Positions 15,961 to 27,688 are shown, numbered from the stretch's first letter. The stretch: DNA of 64,000 nucleotides from Paraburkholderia caballeronis (GCF_900104845.1 NZ_FNSR01000001.1:1054001-1118000); one strand, 5' to 3'. Notes: generated by a model not told the origin, from the letters alone. Numbers and translations: made by a program.

Positions 15961-18396
15961 TCATCGTTGCGCGGCGTCGTCCTTGGCGGATTGCAGTGCG
16001 CGTAGCTCGGCAGCGGGGATATGGCAGCGTATCGAGTGACCCTCGCCCGCGTCGGCGAACGGCGGATGCTCGTTGTCGCAGATCGCGCCGAGCCTGTGCG
16101 GGCATCGCGCGCGGAACACGCAGCCGCGTCGTTGCGCGTCGGCCGGCGTCCGTTCGTCATCCGTCTCGTTGCTCACGCTGCCGTCGCGCGACGCGGCAAG
16201 CAGCGTCTCGGTGTACGGATGACACGGACCGCCGAACACCGCGCCGGCCGGTCCGCTTTCGACGACCTGTCCCGCGTAGAGCACCGCGACGCGATCCGCC
16301 AGATAACGGACCACGTCGAGGTCGTGCGAGATGAACAGATAACTGACGTCGTGTTCGCGTTGCAGCCGTGCGAGCAGGTTCAGGATCGCCGCCTGCACGG
16401 ACACGTCGAGCGCGGAAGTCGGCTCGTCGCAGACCACGACGCGCGGTTCGCCGGCGAATGCCTGCGCGATCGCGACGCGTTGCTTGAGCCCGCCCGACAG
16501 TTGCCGCGCGCGCGCCGCGAGATAACGCGACGGCAGGCGCACCGCGTCAAGCAGCGCGGCGATGCGCGAATCGCGGGGCGTTGCGTCGTCATCGGGGCGC
16601 GCAGGCGACGACTGTGTTGACTCGCCCGGCAGCGCGCGTTCGACCAGTTGCCGCACGGCGAGCGCACGGTTCAGCGACGCGTCGGGGTTCTGGAACACCA
16701 GCCGCAGCGCCTTCAGTTGCCGCGCGGTGCGTTGCGCGACGCGCGGCGCGAGCGGTTCGCCGTCGAGTTCGATGCGGCCGCCCGCGTCCGGCTCGATAAG
16801 GCCGAGCAGCAGTTTCGCGAGCGTCGTCTTGCCGCTGCCGGATTCGCCGACGAGGCCGAGCGTTTCGCCGGCGCGCAGTTCGAGCGAGACGCGATCGACC
16901 GCGCGCACGGCGCGCGAGCCGCGGCCGAACGTGCGGGTGACGTCGATCGCGCGCAGCACGATGGGCACTTCGGGGGCGGGTGCAATGCGTTCGTCGCTTG
17001 GAGGATCGACTTCCGCGTCGTCCCGTCGATCGACTGTTGCCTGACCGCCGTGTTCGTCATGTGCCGGGACGTCATGGTCGGCGTCGCGCGAGCCGGCAGC
17101 GTGCGCTTCTTCGGCAGAAGGGGCGTCAGGCTCCTCCTCGCGGCGAATGACTTCCTCCGCGTCGCCGCCCACGGTCGCATCGGCGTCGCGGATGCCGGCA
17201 TCGATGGGTTCGTCCGGCAACGACGTCGCGTCCAGCGCGCCGCGTGGGCCGGCGGCGCGTTCATCATCGGCCGGATCGCGCCCATCGCGCCCATCGCGCG
17301 CAGCATGCCCGACGCGCCGCTCATCGTCGTCGCCAGGCCCGAACGGCAACTCGATCGCGCGCTCGTGATAATGACAACGCGCCATCTGCTCGCCGTGCGC
17401 CGCGTTCATCCGGTGCGGCGGCGGCGCGTCGCGCACGCATCGTTCGTCCGCGAGCCGGCAGCGCGGCGTATACACGCAGCCGCGTTGCGTCACCCCCGGC
17501 GCGGGCAGTTCGCCGGGAATCGTATCGAGCGGCCCGGCCGCCTTGCTGCGCCCCGGCGCGGGCAGGCAGCGCAGCAGCCCGACCGTGTACGGATGATGTG
17601 GCCGGGCGAACACGTCGCGCGTCGTCCCTTCCTCGACGAGGCGTCCCGCATACAGCACGCCGACGCGCTCGCACATCCGCCCGATCACCGCGAGGTCGTG
17701 GCTGATCAGCAGCACCGCCATCCCGAGTTCCGCGCGCAACTGCGCGATCAGCGCGAGGATTTCCGCCTCGACGGTCGCATCGAGCCCGGTCGTCGGTTCG
17801 TCGAGGATCAGCAGCGACGGGTTCGGCGCGAGCGCCATCGCGATCACGACGCGCTGCTGCATGCCGCCCGACAACTGATGCGGATAAGCGGCCATCACGC
17901 GCTCCGGGTCCGCGATGCGCACCCGTTCGAGCAGCGCGGGCGTGCGCGCGAGCGCGTCGTCGGGACTCGCGCCCGCCGCCTCGAACGCCTCGCTGACCTG
18001 GCGCGCGATCGTCAGCGACGGGTTCAGCGCGCTCGCCGGGTCCTGATAGACCATCGACACCGCGTGCGCCCGCAGCGTCCTCAACCCTTCGGCGTCGAGC
18101 GCGAGCACGTCCTCGCCGGTCACCGCGAGCCGCGCGGCGCGCACGCGGCCGTTGCGCGGCAGGCAGCGCAGCGCCGCGAGCGCCACCGTCGACTTGCCGC
18201 AGCCCGACTCGCCGACGAGCCCGTACGCTTCGCCGGGGCGGATGCGCAGCGACACGTCGGTCAGCACGTCGCGGTCGCGTCCGCGCGTGCGATACGACAC
18301 GGTGAGGCCGACGAGCGTCAGCGCATCGGCCTCGCCGTCGCGCGGCGCGGCGAACGCCGGGAACGTGGAGCGGGCGGCGGCGCGCGGCGCGCTCAT
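15961..18396 (-). CDS. Dipeptide/oligopeptide ABC transporter, fused DppD-DppF ATPase
   Basis: 811 residues with two complete ATPase modules. Module 1: Walker A GESGCGKST (62-70), signature LSGGMQQ (175-181), Walker B LLILDEP, and the C-terminal Cys cluster CVYTPRCRLADERC. Module 2: Walker A GESGSGKTT (517-525), LSGGLKQ (633-639), VVVCDEP, CVFRARCPHRLGAIC. They are joined by an acidic, Asp/Glu/His-rich linker of about 125 residues (351-476), unusually long and low-complexity. The start overlaps the permease stop by 4 bp (ATGA). It is the last gene of a four-gene operon. Confidence 0.93.
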   Translation of the reverse strand: MSAPRAAARSTFPAFAAPRDGEADALTLVGLTVSYRTRGRDRDVLTDVSLRIRPGEAYGLVGESGCGKSTVALAALRCLPRNGRVRAARLAVTGEDVLALDAEGLRTLRAHAVSMVYQDPASALNPSLTIARQVSEAFEAAGASPDDALARTPALLERVRIADPERVMAAYPHQLSGGMQQRVVIAMALAPNPSLLILDEPTTGLDATVEAEILALIAQLRAELGMAVLLISHDLAVIGRMCERVGVLYAGRLVEEGTTRDVFARPHHPYTVGLLRCLPAPGRSKAAGPLDTIPGELPAPGVTQRGCVYTPRCRLADERCVRDAPPPHRMNAAHGEQMARCHYHERAIELPFGPGDDDERRVGHAARDGRDGRDPADDERAAGPRGALDATSLPDEPIDAGIRDADATVGGDAEEVIRREEEPDAPSAEEAHAAGSRDADHDVPAHDEHGGQATVDRRDDAEVDPPSDERIAPAPEVPIVLRAIDVTRTFGRGSRAVRAVDRVSLELRAGETLGLVGESGSGKTTLAKLLLGLIEPDAGGRIELDGEPLAPRVAQRTARQLKALRLVFQNPDASLNRALAVRQLVERALPGESTQSSPARPDDDATPRDSRIAALLDAVRLPSRYLAARARQLSGGLKQRVAIAQAFAGEPRVVVCDEPTSALDVSVQAAILNLLARLQREHDVSYLFISHDLDVVRYLADRVAVLYAGQVVESGPAGAVFGGPCHPYTETLLAASRDGSVSNETDDERTPADAQRRGCVFRARCPHRLGAICDNEHPPFADAGEGHSIRCHIPAAELRALQSAKDDAAQR

Positions 18397-19262
18397 GAGG
18401 CGAGCGCCTCGCGCACGCTGTCCGCGACGAGGTTCACGCCGACGACGAGCGACGCGATCGCGGCCGCGTCGAACGCGACCGTCCACCACGCGCCGCCCGC
18501 GAGCAGCGTGTACGACTCGGACAGCGCGAGCCCCCAGTCCGCGGACGGCGGCTGGATGCCGAAGCCGAGGAACGACAGCGTCGCGACTGCGAAGATCGCA
18601 TAACCGAGCCGCACGGTCGCCTCGACGACGATCGGCGGCCACACGTTCGGCAGGATCTCCGCGAACATCACGTACGGCGCGCGCGCGCCGCGCAGCCGCG
18701 CGGCCGCGACATAGTCGAGATGCCGCTCGGTCAGCACCGCCGCGCGCACGGTGCGCGCGACGAGCGGCGCGAACGTGATGCCGATCACCAGCACGATCGC
18801 GGGCGTCGAGCCGCCGACCGCCGCGAGCACGAACAGCGCGACGATCACGAGCGGCAGCGCGAGCACCGCGTCGAGCGCGCGCGCGACGAGCGTGCCGGCC
18901 CAGCCCGCGAAATAGCCGGTCACGAGGCCGAGCGCCGCGCCGGCGAGCGTGCCGACGACGGTCGCGAGCGGCGCGACGCCGAGGATGTCGCGCGCGCCGA
19001 CGATCACGCGCGAGCACACGTCGCGGCCGATCTCGTCGGTGCCGCACCAGTGGCCGGGGCCGGGCGGCAGCAGCGAATTCAGCGGATCGGACGCATACGG
19101 ATCGTGCGGCGCGAACCACGGGCCGGCGATCGCGCAGACGATCCACCAGGCGACGATCAGCGCGCCCGCGACGAACGACGGGGAGCGCAGCAGCAGCCGC
19201 AGCGTCGCGAAACGCGGTTCGGGGGCCGCTTCGGCGGCGGAGTCGGGCAGCGTCGTGCTCAT
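18393..19262 (-). CDS. Dipeptide-type ABC transporter permease, DppC-like
   Basis: 289 residues, about six membrane segments. The DppC N-terminal motif is clear (PWFAPHDPYASDPLNSLLPP..., HWCGTDEIGRDVCSRVI), and the EAA-type loop contacting the ATPase is YVAAARLRGARAPYVMFAEI. It overlaps the upstream permease by 4 bp and the fused ATPase by 4 bp, indicating translational coupling. Confidence 0.92.
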   Translation of the reverse strand: MSTTLPDSAAEAAPEPRFATLRLLLRSPSFVAGALIVAWWIVCAIAGPWFAPHDPYASDPLNSLLPPGPGHWCGTDEIGRDVCSRVIVGARDILGVAPLATVVGTLAGAALGLVTGYFAGWAGTLVARALDAVLALPLVIVALFVLAAVGGSTPAIVLVIGITFAPLVARTVRAAVLTERHLDYVAAARLRGARAPYVMFAEILPNVWPPIVVEATVRLGYAIFAVATLSFLGFGIQPPSADWGLALSESYTLLAGGAWWTVAFDAAAIASLVVGVNLVADSVREALAS

Positions 19263-20281
19263 GCGCGTTCTCCGGTGAGGCGCAGCCGCGGGTCGAGCAG
19301 CCGGTGCAGCGCGTCGGCGGCGAGCGTCGCGAGCGTATAGACCGCGCCGACCGCGAGCACGCCCGCTTCGAGCAGCGGAAAGTCCTTCGCCTGCGCGGCG
19401 TTGTAGATCAGCGAGCCGATGCCGGGATAGCGGAACAGCGTCTCGACCACGACGAGTCCGCCGATCAGGTAGCCGAGCTGCGTCGCGGCGACGGTGACGG
19501 TCGGCAGCAGCGCGTTGCGCAGCACGTGCCGCACGATCACGACGCGGCGCGGCAACCCCTTCAGGATCGCGGTGCGGGTGTAGTCGGCGTCGAGCGCGTC
19601 GATCATGCCGGCGCGCGTGATCCGCGCGAGGTAGCCGAAGAACACCAGCACGAGCGGCAGCACCGGCAGCACCAGATGCCGCAACTGTTCGCCGACGCCC
19701 GCGCCCGGCGGCGCGCCGGCATCAATCGGCAGCCAGCGCAGCCACACCCCGAACACGAGGATCAGCACGATCGACGACACGAACTCCGGCACCGCGCTCG
19801 CGCACAGGCCGCCGGTGCTGATCGCGCGGTCGGGCCAGCGGTCCGCGTGCAGCGCGGCGAACACGCCGCCCGCGATGCCGAGCGGCACGACCACGACGAA
19901 CGCGAGCAGCCCGAGCTTCGCCGATTGCAGCAGCGCGTCGCCGACGAACGGCGCGACCGGCTGCCGATACGTCCACGACTGGCCGAAGTCGCCGCGCAGC
20001 GCATGCGCAATCCACGCGGCGTATTGATCGAGCAGCGGCCGGTCCGCGCCCAACTGATGGTTGAGCGCGGCGACCGCGCGCGCGTCGGCGAGCGGGCCGA
20101 GCACCGCGCGGCCGATGTCGCCGGGCAGCCACTGGCCGCCCGCGAATACGAGCACCGACAGCAGCCATAGCGTGAACAGCGCCCACGCGAAACGCGCGGC
20201 GACGAAGCGCGCGACGCGCAGCGCGTCCGCGCGGCCGGACGGGTCGCCGGACAGCGGGGGGCGGGTGGCAGTGGTCGGCAT
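19259..20281 (-). CDS. Dipeptide-type ABC transporter permease, DppB-like
   Basis: 340 residues, about six membrane segments. The DppB pattern is present: FTLWLLSVLVFAGGQWLPGD near the N terminus, LGADRPLLDQYAAWIAHALRGDFGQSW periplasmic loop, EAA-type loop YTRTAILKGLPRRVVIVRHV, and the terminal VETLFRYPGIGSL. It follows the binding-protein gene by 42 bp. Confidence 0.92.
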   Translation of the reverse strand: MPTTATRPPLSGDPSGRADALRVARFVAARFAWALFTLWLLSVLVFAGGQWLPGDIGRAVLGPLADARAVAALNHQLGADRPLLDQYAAWIAHALRGDFGQSWTYRQPVAPFVGDALLQSAKLGLLAFVVVVPLGIAGGVFAALHADRWPDRAISTGGLCASAVPEFVSSIVLILVFGVWLRWLPIDAGAPPGAGVGEQLRHLVLPVLPLVLVFFGYLARITRAGMIDALDADYTRTAILKGLPRRVVIVRHVLRNALLPTVTVAATQLGYLIGGLVVVETLFRYPGIGSLIYNAAQAKDFPLLEAGVLAVGAVYTLATLAADALHRLLDPRLRLTGERA

Positions 20282-20323
20282 CGGACTCCCGGTTCGCTTG
20301 CGCGCGAGAAACAGTGGATGGCG

Positions 20324-21988
20324 TCAGGCCGCGAGCACCGCGCGGTCGAAATACAGCTGCGCGAGCGCGGTGAAGCGCACGCCTTGCAGCGCCGCGCGCT
20401 GCGCGATCAACTGGTCGTAGAAGTACGGGATGATGACCGGCGTTTCGTCGAGCAGCAGCGTTTCGATCTGCGCGGCGATGCGCTTCTGCTCGACGAGGTC
20501 GAGCGCCGCGACGAACTGCGCGACGAGCCGGTCATATTGCGGATTCCTGAAGTGCGCGGCGTTCCACGTGCCGCCGCTCGTCAGCGGCGCATTGAGGAAC
20601 ACGTTCGGCACGCCGCGATGGCCGTAATCGGTGATGCCGAGCGGCGCGTCGAGCCAGTCCGACCGGCCGTAGGCGCCCGCGCCGTAATACTGCGCCTGGC
20701 TCTCGATGCGCAGCCCGATGCGCACGCCGATCGCCTTCGCCGCGTTCTGCACGATCACCGCAAGCTCCGGTATCTCCATGTACTTCTCGGTCGTCAGCGT
20801 CACGTCGAAGCCGTTCGCGACGCCCGCCTCGGCCAGCAGGCGGCGTGCCTTCGCGACGTCGATCCGGCGTTGCGGCACGTCGGTCGCGGTCGACGGAAAC
20901 ACCGGCGCGAACGGGCTGTCGTTGCCGACCGACGCACGGCCGCGAAACAGCCCGCGCGCGAGCACGTCGCGGTCGATCGCGAGCGCGAGCGCCTGGCGCA
21001 CGCGTTTGTCGCGGAATGCCGGCACGTCGTTGCGCATGTGGATCTGCCGGTGCGCGCTCGATCGCACGCCGAGCACCTTGAAGTGCGGATCGTCGAGGAT
21101 GCCGATGCCGCCCTGCACGGTGAACGTGCCCATTGCGTCCGCGTCGTTGCCGAGCAGCGCGAGCAACTGCGCCTGCTCGTCGGCATAGAACGTGAACTGC
21201 ACGCGCTGCGGCAGCGCCTTGTCGCCCCAGTAGTCGGGATTGCGCACGAAACTCGCGCCGCGCCGCGCCCGGTAGCTCTCGAAGCGCAGCGGGCCGGTGC
21301 CGATGAAGGTCTTTTCGTAATCGCCCGCGTAGTTCGCGGGCAGCAGCACTGCGTTGTAGTTGTCCGATGACACGTAGTACGGGAAGTTGCCGTTCGGCGC
21401 GTCGAGATGGAACGCGACCGTATGCGCATCGACCGCCCGCGTGCCGCCTTTCGACAGCACGCCCTTCAGCACCGACAGCGCGGCCGAGCCGGTCGCCGGG
21501 TCCGCGAGCCGGTCGAACGTCGCGACGACGTCGCGCGCGCCGAACGGCTGGCCGTCGTGAAACTTCACGCCGGGCCGCAGCCGGAACGTCCAGACGTCCG
21601 CTTTCGCGTTCGGTTGCCACGACAGCGCCAGCGCCGGTTGAAGCTGGTTGTCCGCGTCGTCGTTGAGCAGGAATTCGCCGGTCTGGTTCAGCAGGCACAG
21701 GCCGCCCGCGTCGGTGACGGTCAGCGGGTCGATCGCGCCGGCGGGCATCAGGTGCGCGACGCGGATCGTCTGGTCGGTCGGCTGCTGCTGCTGTGTTTGG
21801 GCTTGTGCGGCGGGTGTCGACGCGAGGCCGCTGCCCGCGAGCGCGAGGCCGAGCACGCTCGCGTGCCGCAGCAGTTCGCGGCGCGTGACGCGGCCGGCGA
21901 GGAACGCGTCGATCGCAGGGTTGCCGTGCGCGCCGGCTCGCGCGCGCAAGGCTTCGATGCAGGGCAGATCGAACGGCGGACGTTTCAT
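20324..21988 (-). CDS. Periplasmic peptide-binding protein, ABC family 5
   Basis: 554 residues, first gene of the operon. The N terminus has a probable twin-arginine-type signal (RVTRRELLRHASVLGLALAG, then an Ala-rich cleavage region before QTQQQQPTDQ). The mature part has family-5 marks: LALSWQPNAKADVWTFRLRP, GVKFHDGQPFGARDVVATFD, YYGAGAYGRSDW. It probably delivers a peptide or related solute to the DppBC-like permeases. Substrate unknown. Confidence 0.92.
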   Translation of the reverse strand: MKRPPFDLPCIEALRARAGAHGNPAIDAFLAGRVTRRELLRHASVLGLALAGSGLASTPAAQAQTQQQQPTDQTIRVAHLMPAGAIDPLTVTDAGGLCLLNQTGEFLLNDDADNQLQPALALSWQPNAKADVWTFRLRPGVKFHDGQPFGARDVVATFDRLADPATGSAALSVLKGVLSKGGTRAVDAHTVAFHLDAPNGNFPYYVSSDNYNAVLLPANYAGDYEKTFIGTGPLRFESYRARRGASFVRNPDYWGDKALPQRVQFTFYADEQAQLLALLGNDADAMGTFTVQGGIGILDDPHFKVLGVRSSAHRQIHMRNDVPAFRDKRVRQALALAIDRDVLARGLFRGRASVGNDSPFAPVFPSTATDVPQRRIDVAKARRLLAEAGVANGFDVTLTTEKYMEIPELAVIVQNAAKAIGVRIGLRIESQAQYYGAGAYGRSDWLDAPLGITDYGHRGVPNVFLNAPLTSGGTWNAAHFRNPQYDRLVAQFVAALDLVEQKRIAAQIETLLLDETPVIIPYFYDQLIAQRAALQGVRFTALAQLYFDRAVLAA

Positions 21989-22438
21989 CGGTGCGGGTTC
22001 CGGGCGGTTCCGTTGGCTTGCGCGCCCGGTGCCGGCAGAGAAGCGGCGAGGGCGCGACGGCGACGTGCGGTGCGGCAGGCGACGAATGCGGGTCCAGTGT
22101 AAGCGATTCGGCGCGGCGGGGCGAACGGGGGACTGGATGGGCGCAGGGGGAACCCGGCGGCGGCGCGAGTCTGTCGCCGCAGCAAGGCTTTCGCGGATGG
22201 GACCGCGGCAGGGCGTGCGTCAGCCGGTTCGGCTGACTGGCGGCGGAACGTGTGCGGGCGGAGTTTCAGCGTGCTCGCCGACGCGAAGCTCGAACGGGCG
22301 CCGGGCGTCGCTGCGCGCGCGCCGGCGATGGGGCGTGTGCCGGATGTCTGGGCATATGCCGGATAGCCGGCGCGTGGCGGAGACCGAGTGGTTGCCGGGT
22401 ATCCCGCGCGTGACGAAGCCTCGCCTCGCGGCGGCGTG
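21989..22438. other. Intergenic region, probable ABC operon promoter
   Basis: 450 bp upstream of the binding-protein gene and downstream of the nickel/cobalt permease, both on the minus strand. It must carry the operon promoter, but I could not single out convincing elements, a terminator or a gene. Confidence 0.4.
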
Positions 22439-23461
22439 TCAGCGCGTAGTGGCGCTGGCCGGCCGCCGCCAGCGATGGAACAGCACCGACCCGATCCAGC
22501 ACGCGATGAACGCGGCGACGATCCCATAACCGAGTTCGCCGAAGCGGTCGTTCAGGTCCGCGACGACGCTCCATGCGCCGCCGCTCAGGCCGAGCTTGTC
22601 GGACAGCAGCCCGAGCGCCTCGACGCCGCCGATCGCGATCGCGACGAGCGCGGACACGAACGTGATGCTCGCGTTGTAGTACAGCTTGCGCTTCGGGTCG
22701 TCCATCGCCCAGCCGTACGCGTGGACCATCAGCACGTTGTCGGTCGAATCGACGAGCGTCATGCCGGCGGTGAAGAGCGCGGGGAACACGAGGATCGAAT
22801 AGAGCGGCAGCCCCTTGCCCGCCTCGGCGGCCGCGATCGCGAGCAGCCCGATCTCGGTCGCGGTGTCGAAGCCCAGCCCGAACAGCACGCCGACCGGGTA
22901 CATGTGCCAGCTTTTCGTGACCAGCGCGAACAGCGGCCGCAGCGCGCGCGACAGCAGGCCGGCCGGCGCGGGCGCCGTCGCGGCGGCCAGCGCCGCGTCG
23001 CCGCCGCGCTGCACCTGACGGTAGCGGCGCCACACGTCGCGCAGGATCACGAGGTTCACGCCCGCGAGCACGAGCAGGAAGCTGGCCGACACCAGCGTGC
23101 CGATCGTCGAGCCGACCGCGTGGAATTCGTCGAAGCGGCCGTGCAGCGACAGCGCGGTCAGCGCGATGCCGGTGGTCGCCGCGATCACGATCGTCGAGTG
23201 GCCGAGCGAGAACGCGAGGCCGACGCCGAGCGGCCGCTTGCCCTGCTGCATCAGCTTGCGGGTCACGGCGTCGATCGCGGCGATGTGGTCCGCGTCGACC
23301 GCATGGCGCAGCCCGAAGCCGTACGCGAGCAGCGCGGTGCCGAGCAGCAGCGGATAGTGGCGGAACGCGATCAGCGCCCACGCCCATGCGGCGACGTTGG
23401 CGAGAATCAGGCCGGCATACAGCGGGACGATGCGGGAGCGGAGCGACAAGGCGGGCTTCAT
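22439..23461 (-). CDS. Nickel/cobalt permease, NiCoT family (HoxN/NixA-like)
   Basis: 340 residues, about eight membrane segments. The family signature HAVDADHI (H-X4-DH, residues 53-60) is intact; it is followed by the second family segment LAFSLGHSTIV and by LGFDTATEIG. It imports Ni2+ or Co2+ across the inner membrane. It lies 22 bp downstream of a His-rich cupin gene, so the two are probably co-transcribed. No urease, hydrogenase or cobalamin genes are nearby to indicate the metal. Confidence 0.93.
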   Translation of the reverse strand: MKPALSLRSRIVPLYAGLILANVAAWAWALIAFRHYPLLLGTALLAYGFGLRHAVDADHIAAIDAVTRKLMQQGKRPLGVGLAFSLGHSTIVIAATTGIALTALSLHGRFDEFHAVGSTIGTLVSASFLLVLAGVNLVILRDVWRRYRQVQRGGDAALAAATAPAPAGLLSRALRPLFALVTKSWHMYPVGVLFGLGFDTATEIGLLAIAAAEAGKGLPLYSILVFPALFTAGMTLVDSTDNVLMVHAYGWAMDDPKRKLYYNASITFVSALVAIAIGGVEALGLLSDKLGLSGGAWSVVADLNDRFGELGYGIVAAFIACWIGSVLFHRWRRPASATTR

Positions 23462-23483
23462 GGGCAGAGGGCGCAGGGACGGC

Positions 23484-24002
23484 TCAATGGTCGTGCGGAT
23501 GGCGATGGATCGGATCGACCCAGTAGACGGCTTCGGGCTGTTCGACGGCGTCGATGTTCAGGTTCACGACGACCGCCTCGTTGTCGCTGCGCACGAGCAC
23601 GCATTCGAGCGGATCGTCGGTGCTCGCGTTGATCTCCTGGTGCGGCACGTACGGCGGCACGAAGATGAAGTCGCCGGGACCGGCCTCGGCGGTGAATTCG
23701 AGGTGCTCGCCCCAGCGCATCCGCGCATGGCCGCGCACCACGTAGATCACGCTTTCGAGCGCGCCGTGATGATGCGCGCCCGTCTTCGCGTTCGGATGAA
23801 TCGTCACCGTGCCGGCCCACAGCTTCTGCGCGCCGACACGCGCGGCGTTGATCGCGGCCGCGCGGTTCATGCCGGGCGTCTGCGCGGTGTTCGCGTCGAG
23901 CTGGTCGCCGCGGATCACCTTCACGCCGTGCTCGCGCCAGTCGGGCTCGGCGTGATCGCCGGCCTCGTCCTCGTCGTGCGAATGGTCTGGATCGTGGCTC
24001 AT
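23484..24002 (-). CDS. Cupin-domain protein with His-rich termini
   Basis: 172 residues; AGGAGA precedes the ATG. Both cupin motifs are complete: GAHHHGALESVIYVVRG (metal-binding His and Glu) and GDFIFVPPYVPHQEIN. The N terminus (MSHDPDHSHDEDEAGDH) and C terminus (HRHPHDH) are rich in His and acidic residues, suggesting metal binding. No signal peptide. First gene of a unit with the NiCoT permease, so a nickel or cobalt handling role is plausible but unproven. Confidence 0.85.
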   Translation of the reverse strand: MSHDPDHSHDEDEAGDHAEPDWREHGVKVIRGDQLDANTAQTPGMNRAAAINAARVGAQKLWAGTVTIHPNAKTGAHHHGALESVIYVVRGHARMRWGEHLEFTAEAGPGDFIFVPPYVPHQEINASTDDPLECVLVRSDNEAVVVNLNIDAVEQPEAVYWVDPIHRHPHDH

Positions 24003-24197
24003 TGCGTCTCCTGACGGCGCGGCGGATTTTTGTGCGCGCGCGGGCTCAACATGGGAGGAACGTGAACGGACGGCCGCCGCGGGACGCGGGTTCGCGGGTT
24101 AGATCGAAGCGGCGACACCGTGCGGCCGGGAGCGCCATGCGGCCGGGCCGCCTATTGTGGCACGTTCAAAAATGCGCCGCCGCGCGGCGCTTCATGC

Positions 24198-24233
24198 AAA
24201 AAGCCCGTTCGCGTGAGGCGCGAACGGGCTTTT
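24198..24233 (-). terminator. Terminator of fusA2
   Basis: AAAAAGCCCGTTCGCG - TGAG - GCGCGAACGGGCTTTT, 33 bp after the fusA2 stop on the minus strand, followed by a U-run in that direction. Confidence 0.9.
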
Positions 24234-24266
24234 CAGGCGCGGTTGCCGGAACCGGCTATCGGCGCA

Positions 24267-26375
<2,109 letters not shown>

Positions 26376-26752
26376 GTTGATCTCCTTGGAATGGCGCGCC
26401 TGAAACGGGCGCCGGGCGGCTCGCGGCGCGTGCTGCGAGCCGCCCGGCGAAGCGCGGCGCACGGCCGGAAAGCCGCCGCGCCGCATTCTGCGGCCTCTAG
26501 CATAGCGCGGGCGCGGCGCTTTTGCTGGACGCGCGCCGGTCGGGTGCGCGCGTTGTGCAGGCGTTGCGCCGGGCGCGAAAAAAGCCGCTGCGCGCAGGGC
26601 GGCAGCGGCTTTCGTCCGGAGTGGGAAGCGGCGGTGACGGCGGCGGGGAAAAGCGGACAGTCGGGCTGGGATCGCGGCGCGAAGTCCGGCGCGTTTTATC
26701 ACCGCGGTGAACGCGGCGCGCGGCGGATGTTCCGCATCGCGCCGCGACCGCG
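26376..26752. other. Intergenic region upstream of fusA2
   Basis: 377 bp containing the terminator of the DUF192 gene (26578-26612) and presumably the fusA2 promoter. No gene was recognised and no clear -35/-10 pair stood out. Confidence 0.4.
26578..26612 (-). terminator. Terminator of the DUF192 gene
   Basis: AAAAAAGCCGCTGC / GCAGCGGCTTT hairpin; on the minus strand the stem is followed by six U residues. It lies 141 bp downstream of the DUF192 stop. Confidence 0.85.
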
Positions 26753-27250
26753 TCACTGCGCCGGCGGCAGACCCTGAATCTTCGTGCCGGGCTTGATGCC
26801 CTTCGCGGCGAACCAGCCCTTGCTCATTTCGAGCGCATACACGCCGTTGTTGCGCGGGCAGTGGTTGTCGGTCGTCTCGGCCTGCATCTCGTCGATGTCG
26901 GTGATCGTGCCGTCCGCCCGGATGAACGCGATCGACAGCGGGATCAGCGTGTTCTTCATCCAGAAGCAGTGCACCGCGTTTTCGCCGAACACGAACAGCA
27001 TCCCTTCGTTCGGCGCGAGCTGTGAGCGGTACATCAGCCCCTGTTCGCGATCCGCGTCGTTCGCGGCGACCGCGGCGTCGATCACGAACATGCCGGCGGT
27101 GAGCTTCACGCGCGGAAATTCGCCGGGCTGCTTCGCGCCGGGCGGCATCTGTTGCGCATGCGCGGCGCCGGCCGCGAACGAGAGAGCGGCGAGCGGCAGG
27201 ACGGTAGCCAGCGCGCAGCGCGCGATGAGCGAGCGCAGGGAAAATCGCAC
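26753..27250 (-). CDS. Secreted DUF192 protein
   Basis: 165 residues. Signal peptide ([25 protein letters not shown]) followed by a DUF192 domain: [56 protein letters not shown]. The family is a small conserved periplasmic/extracytoplasmic fold without an agreed function. It has its own terminator and appears monocistronic. Confidence 0.9.
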   Translation of the reverse strand: MRFSLRSLIARCALATVLPLAALSFAAGAAHAQQMPPGAKQPGEFPRVKLTAGMFVIDAAVAANDADREQGLMYRSQLAPNEGMLFVFGENAVHCFWMKNTLIPLSIAFIRADGTITDIDEMQAETTDNHCPRNNGVYALEMSKGWFAAKGIKPGTKIQGLPPAQ

Positions 27251-27403
27251 GAATGAACTCCTTCGGAAATTGACCCGCGCATGTTACGCGAGTCCGTTGG
27301 CGCGGGTCAAAAACGCAGCATCGTTCGCATGCGAGAAACGGATCGTGGATGCGGGAGAACGAAGCGCAAAAAGCGGGAATGCAAAAAAGCAGAAGCAGAA
27401 AAG

Positions 27404-27437
27404 AAAAAGGCAGATCGCCTTGCGGTGACCTGCCTTT
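27404..27437 (-). terminator. Terminator of the Ala/Lys/His-rich small gene
   Basis: On the minus strand AAAGGCAGGTC...GATCTGCCTTTTT forms a stem (one G-U pair) followed by a U-run, 54 bp after the 65-residue gene. Confidence 0.8.
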
Positions 27438-27490
27438 CGAACGCGGAGGAAACGACGGATGCCGCTGCCTGCCTACGTCTTACGAAGCGC

Positions 27491-27688
27491 TTACTCCGAA
27501 GCTGCCGAAGCGGCGTCAGCCTTCGCTGCCTTCTTGTGCGCTGCCTTCTTGTGGGCCTTCTTGTGAGCAGCCTTGTGCGGTGCCGAAGCAGCGTCGGCAG
27601 CAGCCGGAGCGGCTTCCGGAGCCGATGCTTGTGCGAATGCAGCCGTTGCGAACAGGCCAGCGACCAGAGCAGCGATCAGTTTGTTCAT
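27491..27688 (-). CDS. Small secreted Ala/Lys/His-rich protein
   Basis: 65 residues: a signal peptide (MNKLIAALVAGLFATAAFAQ) followed by about 20 Ala/Pro residues, then a basic tract with HKKAHKKAAHKKAAK repeats and an Ala/Ser tail. GAGGAT precedes the ATG and a good terminator follows, so it is very probably expressed. The basic tract resembles histone H1-like tails, but the signal peptide argues for export. I do not know its function. Confidence 0.8.
   Translation of the reverse strand: MNKLIAALVAGLFATAAFAQASAPEAAPAAADAASAPHKAAHKKAHKKAAHKKAAKADAASAASE

Noticed and set aside
24003..24197. Cobalamin or nickel riboswitch upstream of the cupin-NiCoT pair
   Set aside because: I looked for conserved riboswitch cores on the minus strand and found none; only the fusA2 terminator is evident.
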